Below, piece by piece: positions 8,395-15,961 of a DNA stretch of 64,000 nt. The notes under the pieces were generated by a model, which was not told where the DNA came from, made no database searches, and worked only from the letters and a program-made list of their open reading frames with translations. The stretch's first letter is position 1; the number at the start of each line of letters is the position of its first letter. The position numbers and the translations under genes are program-made. Source of the DNA: Oscillospiraceae bacterium (GTDB taxonomy: Bacteria > Bacillota > Clostridia > Oscillospirales > Ruminococcaceae); assembly GCA_017472735.1 (NCBI GenBank), contig JAFUOD010000002.1, forward strand, positions 1 to 64,000, read 5' to 3'.

Positions 8395-8423
8395 TATACA
8401 AGTCCGTAAAAATGTGGTATAAT
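8395..8423 (+). promoter_or_regulatory. Promoter of the XRE-aminopeptidase gene
   Basis: TATACA (8395-8400), a 17-bp spacer and TATAAT (8418-8423) lie 54 bases before the ATG. The -35 matches only four of six consensus bases, so activation by a regulator is possible. Confidence 0.6.
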
Positions 8424-8476
8424 AAGCTTGATGCAGTAAGAAAGCTGCTGAAAATTCTTAAAAGGTGGGATATTTA

Positions 8477-10051
8477 ATGCTTAGCTTTGGCGAAAGATTA
8501 AGAAAAGCAAGAAAGAGAAAAGGGCTTTCTCAGGTTGATGTTTTTAAAGCATTGGGACTTAACAACAAATCGCTTTCACGTTATGAAAACGGCGAGACCA
8601 CACCAAACCCCGAAACCTTGCAGAGATTGATTCGTCTTTATGATGTTTCGAGTGAGTATGTTTTAGGCCTTACTGATGTTATGGGCCATTCGTCTGATAG
8701 CGCCTTTGATGGCGACGGCGCAGGCGAAAATCTGGTTGAAATGATTGATAACAAGTCGTCTGCAAAAAAGCTTTTGTCATTTATATCTGCCAGCCCGTCA
8801 CGCTTTCATGCAATTGCAAACATTGCATTGCGACTTAACAACGAAGGTTTTACCGAGCTTAAAGAGGCGCAGAACTGGGAGATTAAACCCGGTGGGAAGT
8901 ATTATGTTACCCGTAATCTTTCGTCAATTATCGCATTTAAGGTGGGCGAGGGTGATGTTAAAGGCTTTAACATTGTGGCTTCGCACAGCGATTCACCCTC
9001 GTTTAAAATTAAGCCTAATGCCGAAATGGAGACTTTGGCGCACTATATACGCCTTAACACCGAAAAGTATGGCGGAATGTTATGCTCGACATGGCTCGAC
9101 AGACCCTTGTCGGTTGCGGGCAGGGTAGTTGTATCCTCGGGTAATAAGCTAAAGAGCGTTTTGGTGAATGTAGATGAGGACCTTTTAATGATTCCAAATG
9201 TTGCTATTCACATGAACCGAAATGCAAACGATGGGCTTTCTTATAACGCACAAACCGACATGATTCCTTTAATTGGTGACGAGCGTGCAAAGGGCAAGCT
9301 TTTGCGTGCAGTTGCCTCTGCAGCAGGAGTGAAAGAGAGCGACATTATCGGAACTGACCTTTACTTATATAACCGCATGGCAGGCACTGTTTGGGGTGCC
9401 GACGGAGAATTTGTTTCGAGCCCTCAGCTTGATGATTTGCAGTGTGCTTACGCTTCTCTGCAGGGCTTTTTGGCAGGAGGGAATGCTGAGACCGTCTCTA
9501 CCCTTTGTGTTTTCGATAACGAAGAGGTTGGCTCATCTACTCAGCAGGGTGCAAACTCAGATTTCTTCATAACAACAATTGAACGTATTTGCGACGGTTT
9601 GGGCAAAAACAAGGCACAGATGTTGCCGTCCTCGTTTATGGTTTCGGCAGACAACGCACACGCTGTTCACCCCAACCACCCCGAATATGCTGACCCCACC
9701 AACCGCCCGTTCATGAACGGTGGCATAGTGATCAAGTTTAACGGCAACCAGCGTTATGCAACCGATGCGGTTTCTGAAACCATATTCAAAAGGATCTGTG
9801 CATCTATAGGTGTGCCTGTGCAGACCTATGCCAATCGATCTGACATACCCGGCGGCTCGACCTTGGGCAATATTTCAACCACAAAGGTATCGCTTAACAC
9901 TGTTGATATAGGTTTGGCACAGCTTGCCATGCATTCAAGTTATGAGACAGCAGGCAGCATGGATACGCTTTATTTGGAACGCGCATGCGCTGAATTTTAC
10001 CGAACAGCGATTATAAGAGAAGCTGACGGAGAATATGAACTGAAGGCTTGA
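8477..10051 (+). CDS. M18 aspartyl aminopeptidase with N-terminal XRE DNA-binding domain
   Basis: A 524-aa fusion. Residues 1-66 are a Cro/C1-type HTH (FGERLRKARKRKGLSQVDVF, then LSRYENGETTPNPETL and LYDVSSEYVLGL). Residues 85-524 are a complete M18 metalloaminopeptidase, which removes N-terminal, often acidic, residues from peptides. Likely metal and catalytic residues are all there: H170 and D172 in SHSD, D319/D320 in SPQLDD, E349-E350 in DNEEVGSS, D392 in SADNAH and H486 in AMHSSYE. Plain M18 enzymes are about 430-460 aa without the HTH. The ATG at 8477 is chosen because a GTG at 8465 overlaps the AAAGGTGGGA ribosome site. The HTH may tether the enzyme to DNA or turn it into a peptide-sensing regulator (inference). 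Confidence 0.88.
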   Translation: MLSFGERLRKARKRKGLSQVDVFKALGLNNKSLSRYENGETTPNPETLQRLIRLYDVSSEYVLGLTDVMGHSSDSAFDGDGAGENLVEMIDNKSSAKKLLSFISASPSRFHAIANIALRLNNEGFTELKEAQNWEIKPGGKYYVTRNLSSIIAFKVGEGDVKGFNIVASHSDSPSFKIKPNAEMETLAHYIRLNTEKYGGMLCSTWLDRPLSVAGRVVVSSGNKLKSVLVNVDEDLLMIPNVAIHMNRNANDGLSYNAQTDMIPLIGDERAKGKLLRAVASAAGVKESDIIGTDLYLYNRMAGTVWGADGEFVSSPQLDDLQCAYASLQGFLAGGNAETVSTLCVFDNEEVGSSTQQGANSDFFITTIERICDGLGKNKAQMLPSSFMVSADNAHAVHPNHPEYADPTNRPFMNGGIVIKFNGNQRYATDAVSETIFKRICASIGVPVQTYANRSDIPGGSTLGNISTTKVSLNTVDIGLAQLAMHSSYETAGSMDTLYLERACAEFYRTAIIREADGEYELKA

Positions 10052-10074
10052 TAAAAACCGCAAATTGATGTTAA

Positions 10075-10103
10075 CCGCCCCGCTTAAAAAGCGGGGCGGT
10101 TTT
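10075..10103 (+). terminator. Strong terminator after the aminopeptidase gene
   Basis: CCGCCCCGC (10075-10083) pairs perfectly with GCGGGGCGG (10091-10099) and is followed by TTTT. Confidence 0.88.
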
Positions 10104-10335
10104 CGCCGACACCGCCTCCGCCCTGCCCCGCATTCGCGGGGCGCGCTCCGGCGACAGTCGGCGCCCCACCCCCTGCGCGCGACGCGCGCAGCCCCCCTCC
10201 CCGCAGGGGAGGGGGGCACCGCCGACCCTATGGGTCGGCGGTGGGGGTGGGGAGCCGAGGCGTGGTTTTTCTTAAGAGAAAAACAAGTGCCGAGGCTAAT
10301 ATGCGCCGCAGGCGCGTCGGCGGAGCCGACACCTC
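10104..10335. repeat. GC-rich intergenic island C with nested inverted repeats
   Basis: About 230 bases of very GC-rich sequence containing several back-to-back hairpins: CCGCATTCGCGG, CTGCGCGCGACGCGCGCAG, CCCCTCCCCGCAGGGGAGGGG and CCGACCCTATGGGTCGG. Open frames on both strands across it encode only low-complexity Arg/Pro/Ala sequence without ribosome sites and are not taken as genes. It is the longest of the GC islands in the window. Confidence 0.6.
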
Positions 10336-10378
10336 TTTGATAACAAAAAATCCACCGCAAAAGGTGGATTTTTAATCT

Positions 10379-10642
10379 TTATACTCCGTGTTTAACCCTT
10401 TCATCAACCTCGGCGCGCTTGGCATTGTTAAAGCGGTCTAAGGTTCCCACAAGATATCCCGTGATTCGCCTTATTCTGTCAAAGTTTTTTGGGGCGAACT
10501 TATACTCAATGTCAACAAAATCGCCATCAACAGTCAAAGTCATTTCTTCAATTGTTTTGTTAGGATAGACCTGATATGCTCGGCTAACATATGCGTCAAT
10601 CTCCCTTTTGTCCATTTCAGCGCCGATTACATTTACTTTCAT
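10379..10642 (-). CDS. Small protein resembling the C-terminal part of anaerobic ribonucleotide reductase (NrdD-like tail)
   Basis: An 87-aa protein. The ATG at 10642 is fixed by GGAGGT seven bases upstream; the frame extends further but has no better start. The second half (DRIRRITGYLVGTLDRFN, then NAKRAEVDERVKHG) resembles the end of NrdD, where a GYL segment and a WN/FN-K-AE-DR segment lie beside the glycyl radical region. The radical Gly context and the CxxC zinc site of a real NrdD C-terminus are not present, and no nrdD or nrdG is adjacent. It could be a stand-alone accessory or regulatory protein or a relic. The family assignment is tentative. Confidence 0.5.
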   Translation of the reverse strand: MKVNVIGAEMDKREIDAYVSRAYQVYPNKTIEEMTLTVDGDFVDIEYKFAPKNFDRIRRITGYLVGTLDRFNNAKRAEVDERVKHGV

Positions 10643-10680
10643 ATTGATACCTCCGTTAAAAATATTGTGTTCTGTAACAA

Positions 10681-10709
10681 ATAATATCACAATATATGGT
10701 GGTTGTCAA
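10681..10709 (-). promoter_or_regulatory. Promoter of the NrdD-tail-like gene
   Basis: On the minus strand, TTGACA (10704-10709), a 17-bp spacer and TATTAT (10681-10686). Confidence 0.75.
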
Positions 10710-10734
10710 TAGCTTTTAGGAATAATTCTTAAAA

Positions 10735-11829
10735 TTATTCCTTATCGAGGTTACTATAGTCCTTCCAGCTTATGTTAAGGTCCACGTTGCCCTTAATGCC
10801 GGGCACATTTCCTTTCGAGGAATACTGCCACATTGCAAAATCGTAAAAGTAAGTGGGTGTGTCCGAATATTCGGCAAACCAAATGTCAATATGCTGCATA
10901 CGGCTAAGGTCATATTTCCAAACAGCAGTTTTTTTGTTGGCATAAACCATTGGTGTATATCCCTCAAGCGCAATACGTTCGCAAAAAACAAGGGCGTTGT
11001 TTGTTAACTGGTCAGGGGCTATGTACTTTGTGCGTGCGGTGTCGCCGTCTTCATCAATTACAACTTCCCAGTCGTAAACAACAGGGTAGGTAACATCGTA
11101 ATCCTCAATCAAGTCCAATACAAATTCGGCTTCTTCAAGTGCCTCGTCAACGTCAAGCGCCTGAGAGAATACATAAACACCAACCTTTAAGCCTGCGTCC
11201 AAAGCGCCCTCAATGTTTGCTTCAAAGCGTTCATCGGCATTCAGTACACCCGAAACATATCCTCGGTAAGCACAGCGGATTATAACAAATTCAAATCCTG
11301 CGTCCTTAACCTCGTCCCAATCAATGTCGCCCTGATATTTCGAGATATCAATGCCTGCAAAGGTCTTGCTTTCACCGTCGTCATAGGTAAGATATCCTGT
11401 TTCTTCATCTTTAATAAAGTGTTCTGGCAGATATTCATTCTTTGCAACTCCGGCAAGCGCAGGCATCCAAATGGGGCCGTAATTGGTGTCGCTTAAAAGG
11501 TAACTGTCGTCAGAAAGCTCGTGCGAATATTCGTTGCCCGGGTCGATAACAGTAAAAGCAGGTACTTCAACTATCTTTTCAACCTCGACCAATTCAACTT
11601 GATGCCGCACTGTTCCTTGCTCGCTGTTCCAGCCAACGGCAAGCACAACGATCGCGACCGCCAACAGGGCAATTACCCCAAGCATGGCAAACATCACACT
11701 GCGATAGCTTTTGGCTAAAATCCCTTCACGGCTGATTTCTGTTTTTTGTGATAAGGCCTTGATCTCGTCATATTCCTTTTCAAAGGAGGTTTGAGCTGTG
11801 GTGGATACATTATTTTCGGTGTCAATCAT
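10735..11829 (-). CDS. Membrane-anchored GH25 lysozyme (muramidase)
   Basis: A 364-aa type II membrane protein. A cytoplasmic N-terminus of about 45 residues is followed by one transmembrane helix (SVMFAMLGVIALLAVAIVVL), a linker, and a GH25 domain from about residue 155 to the end. The domain starts FAGIDISKYQGDIDW and includes the acidic pair in YDWE, YANKKTA and the closing MWQYSS and GNVDLNIS motifs. GH25 enzymes cleave the beta-1,4 bond between MurNAc and GlcNAc in peptidoglycan. AAAGGA before the ATG at 11829 fixes the start; the longer frame begins at a TTG without a site. A role in wall turnover is likely. It is monocistronic. Confidence 0.9.
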   Translation of the reverse strand: MIDTENNVSTTAQTSFEKEYDEIKALSQKTEISREGILAKSYRSVMFAMLGVIALLAVAIVVLAVGWNSEQGTVRHQVELVEVEKIVEVPAFTVIDPGNEYSHELSDDSYLLSDTNYGPIWMPALAGVAKNEYLPEHFIKDEETGYLTYDDGESKTFAGIDISKYQGDIDWDEVKDAGFEFVIIRCAYRGYVSGVLNADERFEANIEGALDAGLKVGVYVFSQALDVDEALEEAEFVLDLIEDYDVTYPVVYDWEVVIDEDGDTARTKYIAPDQLTNNALVFCERIALEGYTPMVYANKKTAVWKYDLSRMQHIDIWFAEYSDTPTYFYDFAMWQYSSKGNVPGIKGNVDLNISWKDYSNLDKE

Positions 11830-12037
11830 GGTGTAGTCCTTTCGTATATCGCCAAAATCCGACAAAAAGTGTTAATAACAGTTTACCATAAGTGTTTAAA
11901 TAAGTAAAGAACCATAGTTTTCCTTTAAAGCAGTATAGTTTTTGCATGATTCATCGTGCAAAATAGTTATAATTATGCGATTTTATGCCGAAAAATAGTG
12001 CAAATCAAAAGAATTTTGCAAGATTTAATAAAATGAC

Positions 12038-12066
12038 TTGCATTTTATGCGCGTTGCGAATATAAT
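12038..12066 (+). promoter_or_regulatory. Promoter of the aminotransferase gene
   Basis: TTGCAT (12038-12043), a 17-bp spacer and TATAAT (12061-12066). The AT-rich gap upstream (11830-12037) also holds scattered TGCAAAAT and ATTTTGCA words. No RNA or ORF is seen there. Confidence 0.75.
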
Positions 12067-12104
12067 AATAAATAACAGAAATTTTACCGTGTCGGAGGAA
12101 AACC

Positions 12105-13382
12105 ATGACGATTTTTGAATATTCACGCCAACAGCTTGAAAAATTTTATAACGAGCAGGTAAGTCTTCTTGCCGAATATAAAGCAAAGGGTTTAAAGTTA
12201 GATATGTCCAGAGGCAAGCCTGCCCCCGAGCAGTTAGACCTTACCAATGAAATGCTTACCCACTGCTTAGACGGCGACCATATTTCGGAGCGCGGTGTTG
12301 ACTGCAGAAATTATGGCGTGTTAGACGGCATTTTTGAAGCTAAGCGTTTGCTTATGCCCATGCTTGGCATTGGCAGATATGAAATCATCATCGGCGGTAA
12401 CTCGAGCTTGCAGCTTATGTATGACACCATTGCCCGCGCCATGCTTTTAGGCGTTAAGGGCAGCCCCAAGCCCTGGTGCAAGTGCGACCGTGTAAAGTGG
12501 CTTTGCCCCTCCCCGGGTTACGACAGACACTTTGCAATGTGCGAAGCCTTTGGCATTGAAATGATTACTGTGCCCATGAACGCTGACGGACCCGACATGG
12601 ACATGGTTGAAAAGCTTGTTTCCGAGGATGAGGAAATAAAAGGAATTTGGTGCGTGCCGAAATATGCAAACCCCACGGGTGTAACATATTCGGATGAGGT
12701 TGTTAAGCGCTTTGCCAACCTTAAGCCCAAGGCACCCGATTTTAGAATCTTTTGGGATAACGCTTATTGTGTGCATGACCTTTATGACGAGCCTGAAAAC
12801 CTCTTGAATATTTTAGAGGAATGCAAAAAGACAGGCAAGCAGGATATGGTGTTCATCTTTGGCTCTACTTCTAAAATCTCATTCCCCGGCGGAGGTATTG
12901 CTGCAATCGGTGCAAGTGAAGAAAACATCAGCTTTATGAAAGAGCAGATGTCTTATCAGACGATCGGTTACGACAAGCTTAACCAGTTAAGACACGCTAA
13001 GTTCTTTAAGGACTTTGACGGACTGATGGAGCACATGAAGAAACACCGCAGCATTATTAAGCCAAAATTCGAAATTGTTTTAAATGCTTTAGATGAGCAG
13101 ATAAAGCCTCTTGGAATAGGCAAATGGAGTAATCCCAAGGGCGGCTACTTCGTCTCGTTCAACGGCGAGGAGGGTACTGCCAAGCGCATTGTTGCCCTTT
13201 GTGCCGAAACAGGCGTTGTGTTAACCAAAGCAGGCGCCGCATTTCCTTACGGCAAAGACCCCGAGGACAAGAACATTCGAATTGCACCGACATACCCCAC
13301 CTGCGACGAGCTTAAAGCCGCAATGGAGGTGTTCTGTGTGGCAGTAAAACTTGCAACCGCCGAAGCTTTGCTTAATAAATAA
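12105..13382 (+). CDS. PLP-dependent aminotransferase, subgroup Ic aspartate-aminotransferase type
   Basis: A 425-aa fold-type I aminotransferase. SRGKPAPEQLDLTNEML near residue 35, IIGGNSSLQLMYDTIARAM, and PSPGYDRHFAMCEAFG are typical of the Ic (PF12897-like) group. NPTG is followed by the cofactor lysine in FGSTSKISFPGGGIA. An Arg near the end (NIRIAPTYP) would bind the substrate carboxylate. Characterised members transaminate aspartate and related amino acids with 2-oxoglutarate. GGAGG lies 8 bases before the ATG. It stands alone with its own promoter and terminator, and has no signal peptide. Confidence 0.85.
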   Translation: MTIFEYSRQQLEKFYNEQVSLLAEYKAKGLKLDMSRGKPAPEQLDLTNEMLTHCLDGDHISERGVDCRNYGVLDGIFEAKRLLMPMLGIGRYEIIIGGNSSLQLMYDTIARAMLLGVKGSPKPWCKCDRVKWLCPSPGYDRHFAMCEAFGIEMITVPMNADGPDMDMVEKLVSEDEEIKGIWCVPKYANPTGVTYSDEVVKRFANLKPKAPDFRIFWDNAYCVHDLYDEPENLLNILEECKKTGKQDMVFIFGSTSKISFPGGGIAAIGASEENISFMKEQMSYQTIGYDKLNQLRHAKFFKDFDGLMEHMKKHRSIIKPKFEIVLNALDEQIKPLGIGKWSNPKGGYFVSFNGEEGTAKRIVALCAETGVVLTKAGAAFPYGKDPEDKNIRIAPTYPTCDELKAAMEVFCVAVKLATAEALLNK

Positions 13383-13390
13383 AAAAACAG

Positions 13391-13427
13391 ATAACCGCCC
13401 TTTGGCTTTGTGCAAGAGGGCGGTTAT
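13391..13427 (+). terminator. Terminator after the aminotransferase gene
   Basis: ATAACCGCCCT pairs with AGGGCGGTTAT. Stem and loop sequences resemble the terminator at 14061-14097 closely, so the two may be copies. Confidence 0.75.
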
Positions 13428-13436
13428 TAATATACC

Positions 13437-13485
13437 GTTAAGAAATCCTTAATATTTCTTAAGGAATTCTTAAGTTTCGTTAAGA
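13437..13485 (+). promoter_or_regulatory. Five helically phased TTAAxx boxes
   Basis: TTAAGA, TTAATA, TTAAGG, TTAAGT and TTAAGA begin at 13438, 13449, 13459, 13470 and 13480. The steps of 11, 10, 11 and 10 bp put all copies on one face of the helix. Direct hexamers separated by 4-5 bp are the classic site layout of OmpR/PhoB-type response regulators (for example TTAACA Pho boxes in Firmicutes). The array ends 5 bases before the -35 of the next gene, a position suited to activation. Confidence 0.65.
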
Positions 13486-13489
13486 ATTA

Positions 13490-13517
13490 TTGCAGGCGAA
13501 ATTGCAAGCGGTATAAT
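13490..13517 (+). promoter_or_regulatory. Promoter downstream of the TTAA box array
   Basis: TTGCAG (13490-13495), a 16-bp spacer and TATAAT (13512-13517). Confidence 0.7.
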
Positions 13518-13547
13518 ATATGTATCAACTAAAAAGGGGATATTTAT

Positions 13548-14039
13548 ATGAAGAAATTAGACACCGCATCGCTTATTGGAATTATTGTTTTGGTGATTTT
13601 AGCGTTGGCAATCGGAACAATAATTGTAACAAGCACAGACCTTTTAAGCGGCGGCAAAAGCGACCTTACATACGCTACCTTTGTTTCAGAGCATAGAAAC
13701 GGCACGAGCGAAACAATAATTGTTGGATATAAAGACGATATCGTTCACGAATATAGTGGGAAAGTAATATATCCTAAAGACGTTTGGTCTCAAGAAGAGC
13801 TTGAGGAGTTTAAGGAGTATTTTAAAGAACATGGCGAAGAATACAAGAGCCTTAAATGTTATAAGATGAAGATAAAAGAAACCGGTACAGAGTTGATTAT
13901 GAGTGAAATATACACAGGCTTAGACAAAGAGGAAAATCTCGAATCACTTTTAGAGGGAGGCTGGCTGGAAGAAGCCGAGCCTATGATGTATTCACAGCTT
14001 GAAAGCGACCTTTTATCAAGCGGATTTGTTAAAAAGTAA
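13548..14039 (+). CDS. Small membrane-anchored protein, weakly DUF1307-like
   Basis: A 163-aa protein with one N-terminal hydrophobic segment (IGIIVLVILALAIGTIIV) and no lipobox Cys. The outside part has SETIIVGYKDDIVHEYSGK, an acidic middle, YKMKIKETGTEL and a C-terminal SDLLSSGFVKK. The overall order loosely recalls the YehR/DUF1307 lipoprotein family (short beta strands, a Lys/Tyr segment, and a final helix ending in GF), but the match is weak. AAAGGGG lies ahead of the ATG. It is monocistronic, with an unusual phased operator array upstream. The function is unknown. Confidence 0.65.
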   Translation: MKKLDTASLIGIIVLVILALAIGTIIVTSTDLLSGGKSDLTYATFVSEHRNGTSETIIVGYKDDIVHEYSGKVIYPKDVWSQEELEEFKEYFKEHGEEYKSLKCYKMKIKETGTELIMSEIYTGLDKEENLESLLEGGWLEEAEPMMYSQLESDLLSSGFVKK

Positions 14040-14060
14040 AAACAGTGTTTAATAACTAAG

Positions 14061-14097
14061 ACCGCCCTCTTGCTTTGGTGCAAGAGGGCGGTTTTTG
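14061..14097 (+). terminator. Terminator after the DUF1307-like gene
   Basis: ACCGCCCTCTTGC (14061-14073) pairs perfectly with GCAAGAGGGCGGT (14080-14092), followed by TTTT. Confidence 0.88.
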
Positions 14098-14161
14098 TTG
14101 AAATGATTGAGATTTTGTGATATTATAAAATAATCGAAACTACATATAGGAGGCAAGCGCC

Positions 14162-14842
14162 GTGAAGTTGAAAAGATTTGGTTTTAAAAAGCTCGTGTTA
14201 TCCCTTGTTTGTCTTGCGGTGCTTTGCGCCTGTGTTGTAATGATTATTAACTGCTTTGTCGTTTTTAAAACAAAAGATAGAATTATCACCACCCGTGAAG
14301 CTTTGGACCTGACCGACGTTGACTGCATTCTTGTTTTGGGCGCAGGGGTAAGAAACGGCGCACCGAGCGCTATGCTTAGGGACAGAATTGACGGGGGAGT
14401 GGAGCTTTATCTGGCAGGCGCCTCGCCAAAAATTATAATGAGCGGAGACCATGGCAGAAAAGACTATGATGAAGTGAACGTAATGAAGGACGAAGCGCTT
14501 GAAGCAGGCGTTCCGTCGGAAGATGTTTTTATGGATCACGCAGGTTTTTCTACTTATGAAAGTATGTACAGAGCAAAAGAGATTTTCGGTGCGGACAAAA
14601 TTATTATTGTAACGCAGAAATATCATCTTTTCAGGGCGCTTTATATTGCCGAGCAACTGGGTATCGAGGCTTACGGAGTATCGGCTGACCCGCGAAGCTA
14701 CCGCGGTGCGGTTTACCGTGAAGTGCGTGAGGTTTTGGCACGAAACAAAGATTTTGTAAAATGCATCTTTAAACCCGAGCCAACATATTTGGGTGAAGCA
14801 ATACCTGTTTTTGGAGACGGCAACCAAACAAACGATAAATGA
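14162..14842 (+). CDS. SanA/YdcF-family (DUF218) membrane protein
   Basis: A 226-aa protein with an N-terminal membrane helix (LVLSLVCLAVLCACVVMII) and a DUF218/YdcF domain from about residue 55. Family landmarks are CILVLGAGVRNG, AMLRDRIDGGVELY, KIIMSGDHG, the STYESMYRAKEIF segment and VTQKYHLFRALYIAEQLG. E. coli SanA and ElyC are implicated in envelope barrier function and lipid-carrier or wall metabolism (family knowledge); the reaction is not settled. GTG at 14162 follows GGAGG and is taken as the start. It is monocistronic and convergent with the aldolase gene. Confidence 0.82.
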   Translation: MKLKRFGFKKLVLSLVCLAVLCACVVMIINCFVVFKTKDRIITTREALDLTDVDCILVLGAGVRNGAPSAMLRDRIDGGVELYLAGASPKIIMSGDHGRKDYDEVNVMKDEALEAGVPSEDVFMDHAGFSTYESMYRAKEIFGADKIIIVTQKYHLFRALYIAEQLGIEAYGVSADPRSYRGAVYREVREVLARNKDFVKCIFKPEPTYLGEAIPVFGDGNQTNDK

Positions 14843-14852
14843 TTATAAAAAA

Positions 14853-14881
14853 GGGAGGCACTTTTAAGTGAAGTGCCTCCC
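14853..14881. terminator. Bidirectional terminator between the SanA-like gene and fba
   Basis: GGGAGGCACTT (14853-14863) pairs perfectly with AAGTGCCTCCC (14871-14881). There is an A-run before and an AT-rich tract after. Confidence 0.82.
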
Positions 14882-14902
14882 TTAAATTATGTTGCGGATC
14901 AA

Positions 14903-15766
14903 TTAAGCCTTGCCGATGCAGCCGAAGATCTCCATCTTTTCCTTAACTGTTGCCTTAATAGCTTCGCAGCCGGGAGCGAGGATCTTTCTGGGGTCGAAGC
15001 CCTTGCCAACAAGGTCTTTGCCTTCTTCAATATACTGTCTTACAGCAGCCTGGAAAGCAAGCTGGCATTCGGTGTTAACGTTGATCTTAGCAACGCCCAA
15101 AGAGATTGCCTTCTTGATCATATCCTCGGGGATACCTGTGCCGCCGTGAAGTACCAAAGGCATTTCGCCGACTTCCTTGTTGATAGCTTCCAAAGTATCG
15201 AACGAGAGGCCTGCCCAGTTTTCGGGGTATTTGCCGTGAATGTTGCCGATGCCTGCAGCAAGCATGGTTACGCCAAGGTCAGCGATCATCTTGCATTCCT
15301 TGGGGTCTGCACATTCGCCTGCGCCAACAACGCCGTCTTCTTCGCCGCCGATAGCGCCAACCTCTGCTTCAAGGGAGATTCCCAAAACGTCGCAGGTGTT
15401 AACCAAAGCGGTGGTGAGTTTAATGTTTTCTTCAATGGGGTAGTGAGAACCGTCGAACATGATGGAGCTGAAGCCTGCATTGATGCAAGCCTTTGCACCT
15501 TCAAAGGTGCCGTGGTCGAGGTGCAAAGCAACAGGAACGGTAATACCGAGTTCCTTGATCATGCCTTCAACCATGCCTACGATGGTGGTGTAACCGCACA
15601 TATATTTGCCTGCGCCCTCGGATACGCCGAGGATAACGGGAGCCTGAAGCTCCTGAGCGGTCTGAAGAATGCACTTGGTCCATTCTAAGTTGTTGATGTT
15701 GAACTGGCCGACAGCATAATGTCCGGCACGTGCTTTGTTGAGCATTTCCTTTGCTGAAACGAGCAT
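14903..15766 (-). CDS. fba: Fructose-1,6-bisphosphate aldolase, class II
   Basis: A 287-aa zinc-dependent aldolase that cleaves fructose-1,6-bisphosphate to DHAP and glyceraldehyde-3-phosphate in glycolysis. HLDHG at residues 82-86 carries the catalytic Asp84 and a zinc His. SIMFDGSHYP, EAEVGAIGGEEDG, GNIHGKYP and VLHGGTGIP follow in family order, with INVNTE near the phosphate site. GGAGG is 8 bases before the ATG. It stands alone under a good promoter, as expected for a highly expressed glycolytic gene. Confidence 0.95.
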   Translation of the reverse strand: MLVSAKEMLNKARAGHYAVGQFNINNLEWTKCILQTAQELQAPVILGVSEGAGKYMCGYTTIVGMVEGMIKELGITVPVALHLDHGTFEGAKACINAGFSSIMFDGSHYPIEENIKLTTALVNTCDVLGISLEAEVGAIGGEEDGVVGAGECADPKECKMIADLGVTMLAAGIGNIHGKYPENWAGLSFDTLEAINKEVGEMPLVLHGGTGIPEDMIKKAISLGVAKINVNTECQLAFQAAVRQYIEEGKDLVGKGFDPRKILAPGCEAIKATVKEKMEIFGCIGKA

Positions 15767-15818
15767 TGTAAATTCCTCCGATGTTGTAAATTCGTCGCCT
15801 AAAAAAGCCTACATTGTC

Positions 15819-15847
15819 ATTATAACCTCTTTTAATAAAAAATGCAA
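15819..15847 (-). promoter_or_regulatory. Promoter of fba
   Basis: On the minus strand, TTGCAT (15842-15847), a 17-bp spacer and TATAAT (15819-15824). Confidence 0.78.
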
Positions 15848-15961
15848 ACATTATTAAGACGAAAATGTAAAAAAATCTTAAGCATTTTTGGTACATTTTA
15901 TATATGAGTAATCGCAAAATTGTAAGAAATAATATTAGAAAACATTAAAAGGAGTTAAATT

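Noticed and set aside
10065-10360. Open frames on both strands through the GC island
   Set aside because: Arg/Pro/Ala low-complexity products without ribosome sites, explained by base composition and hairpins.
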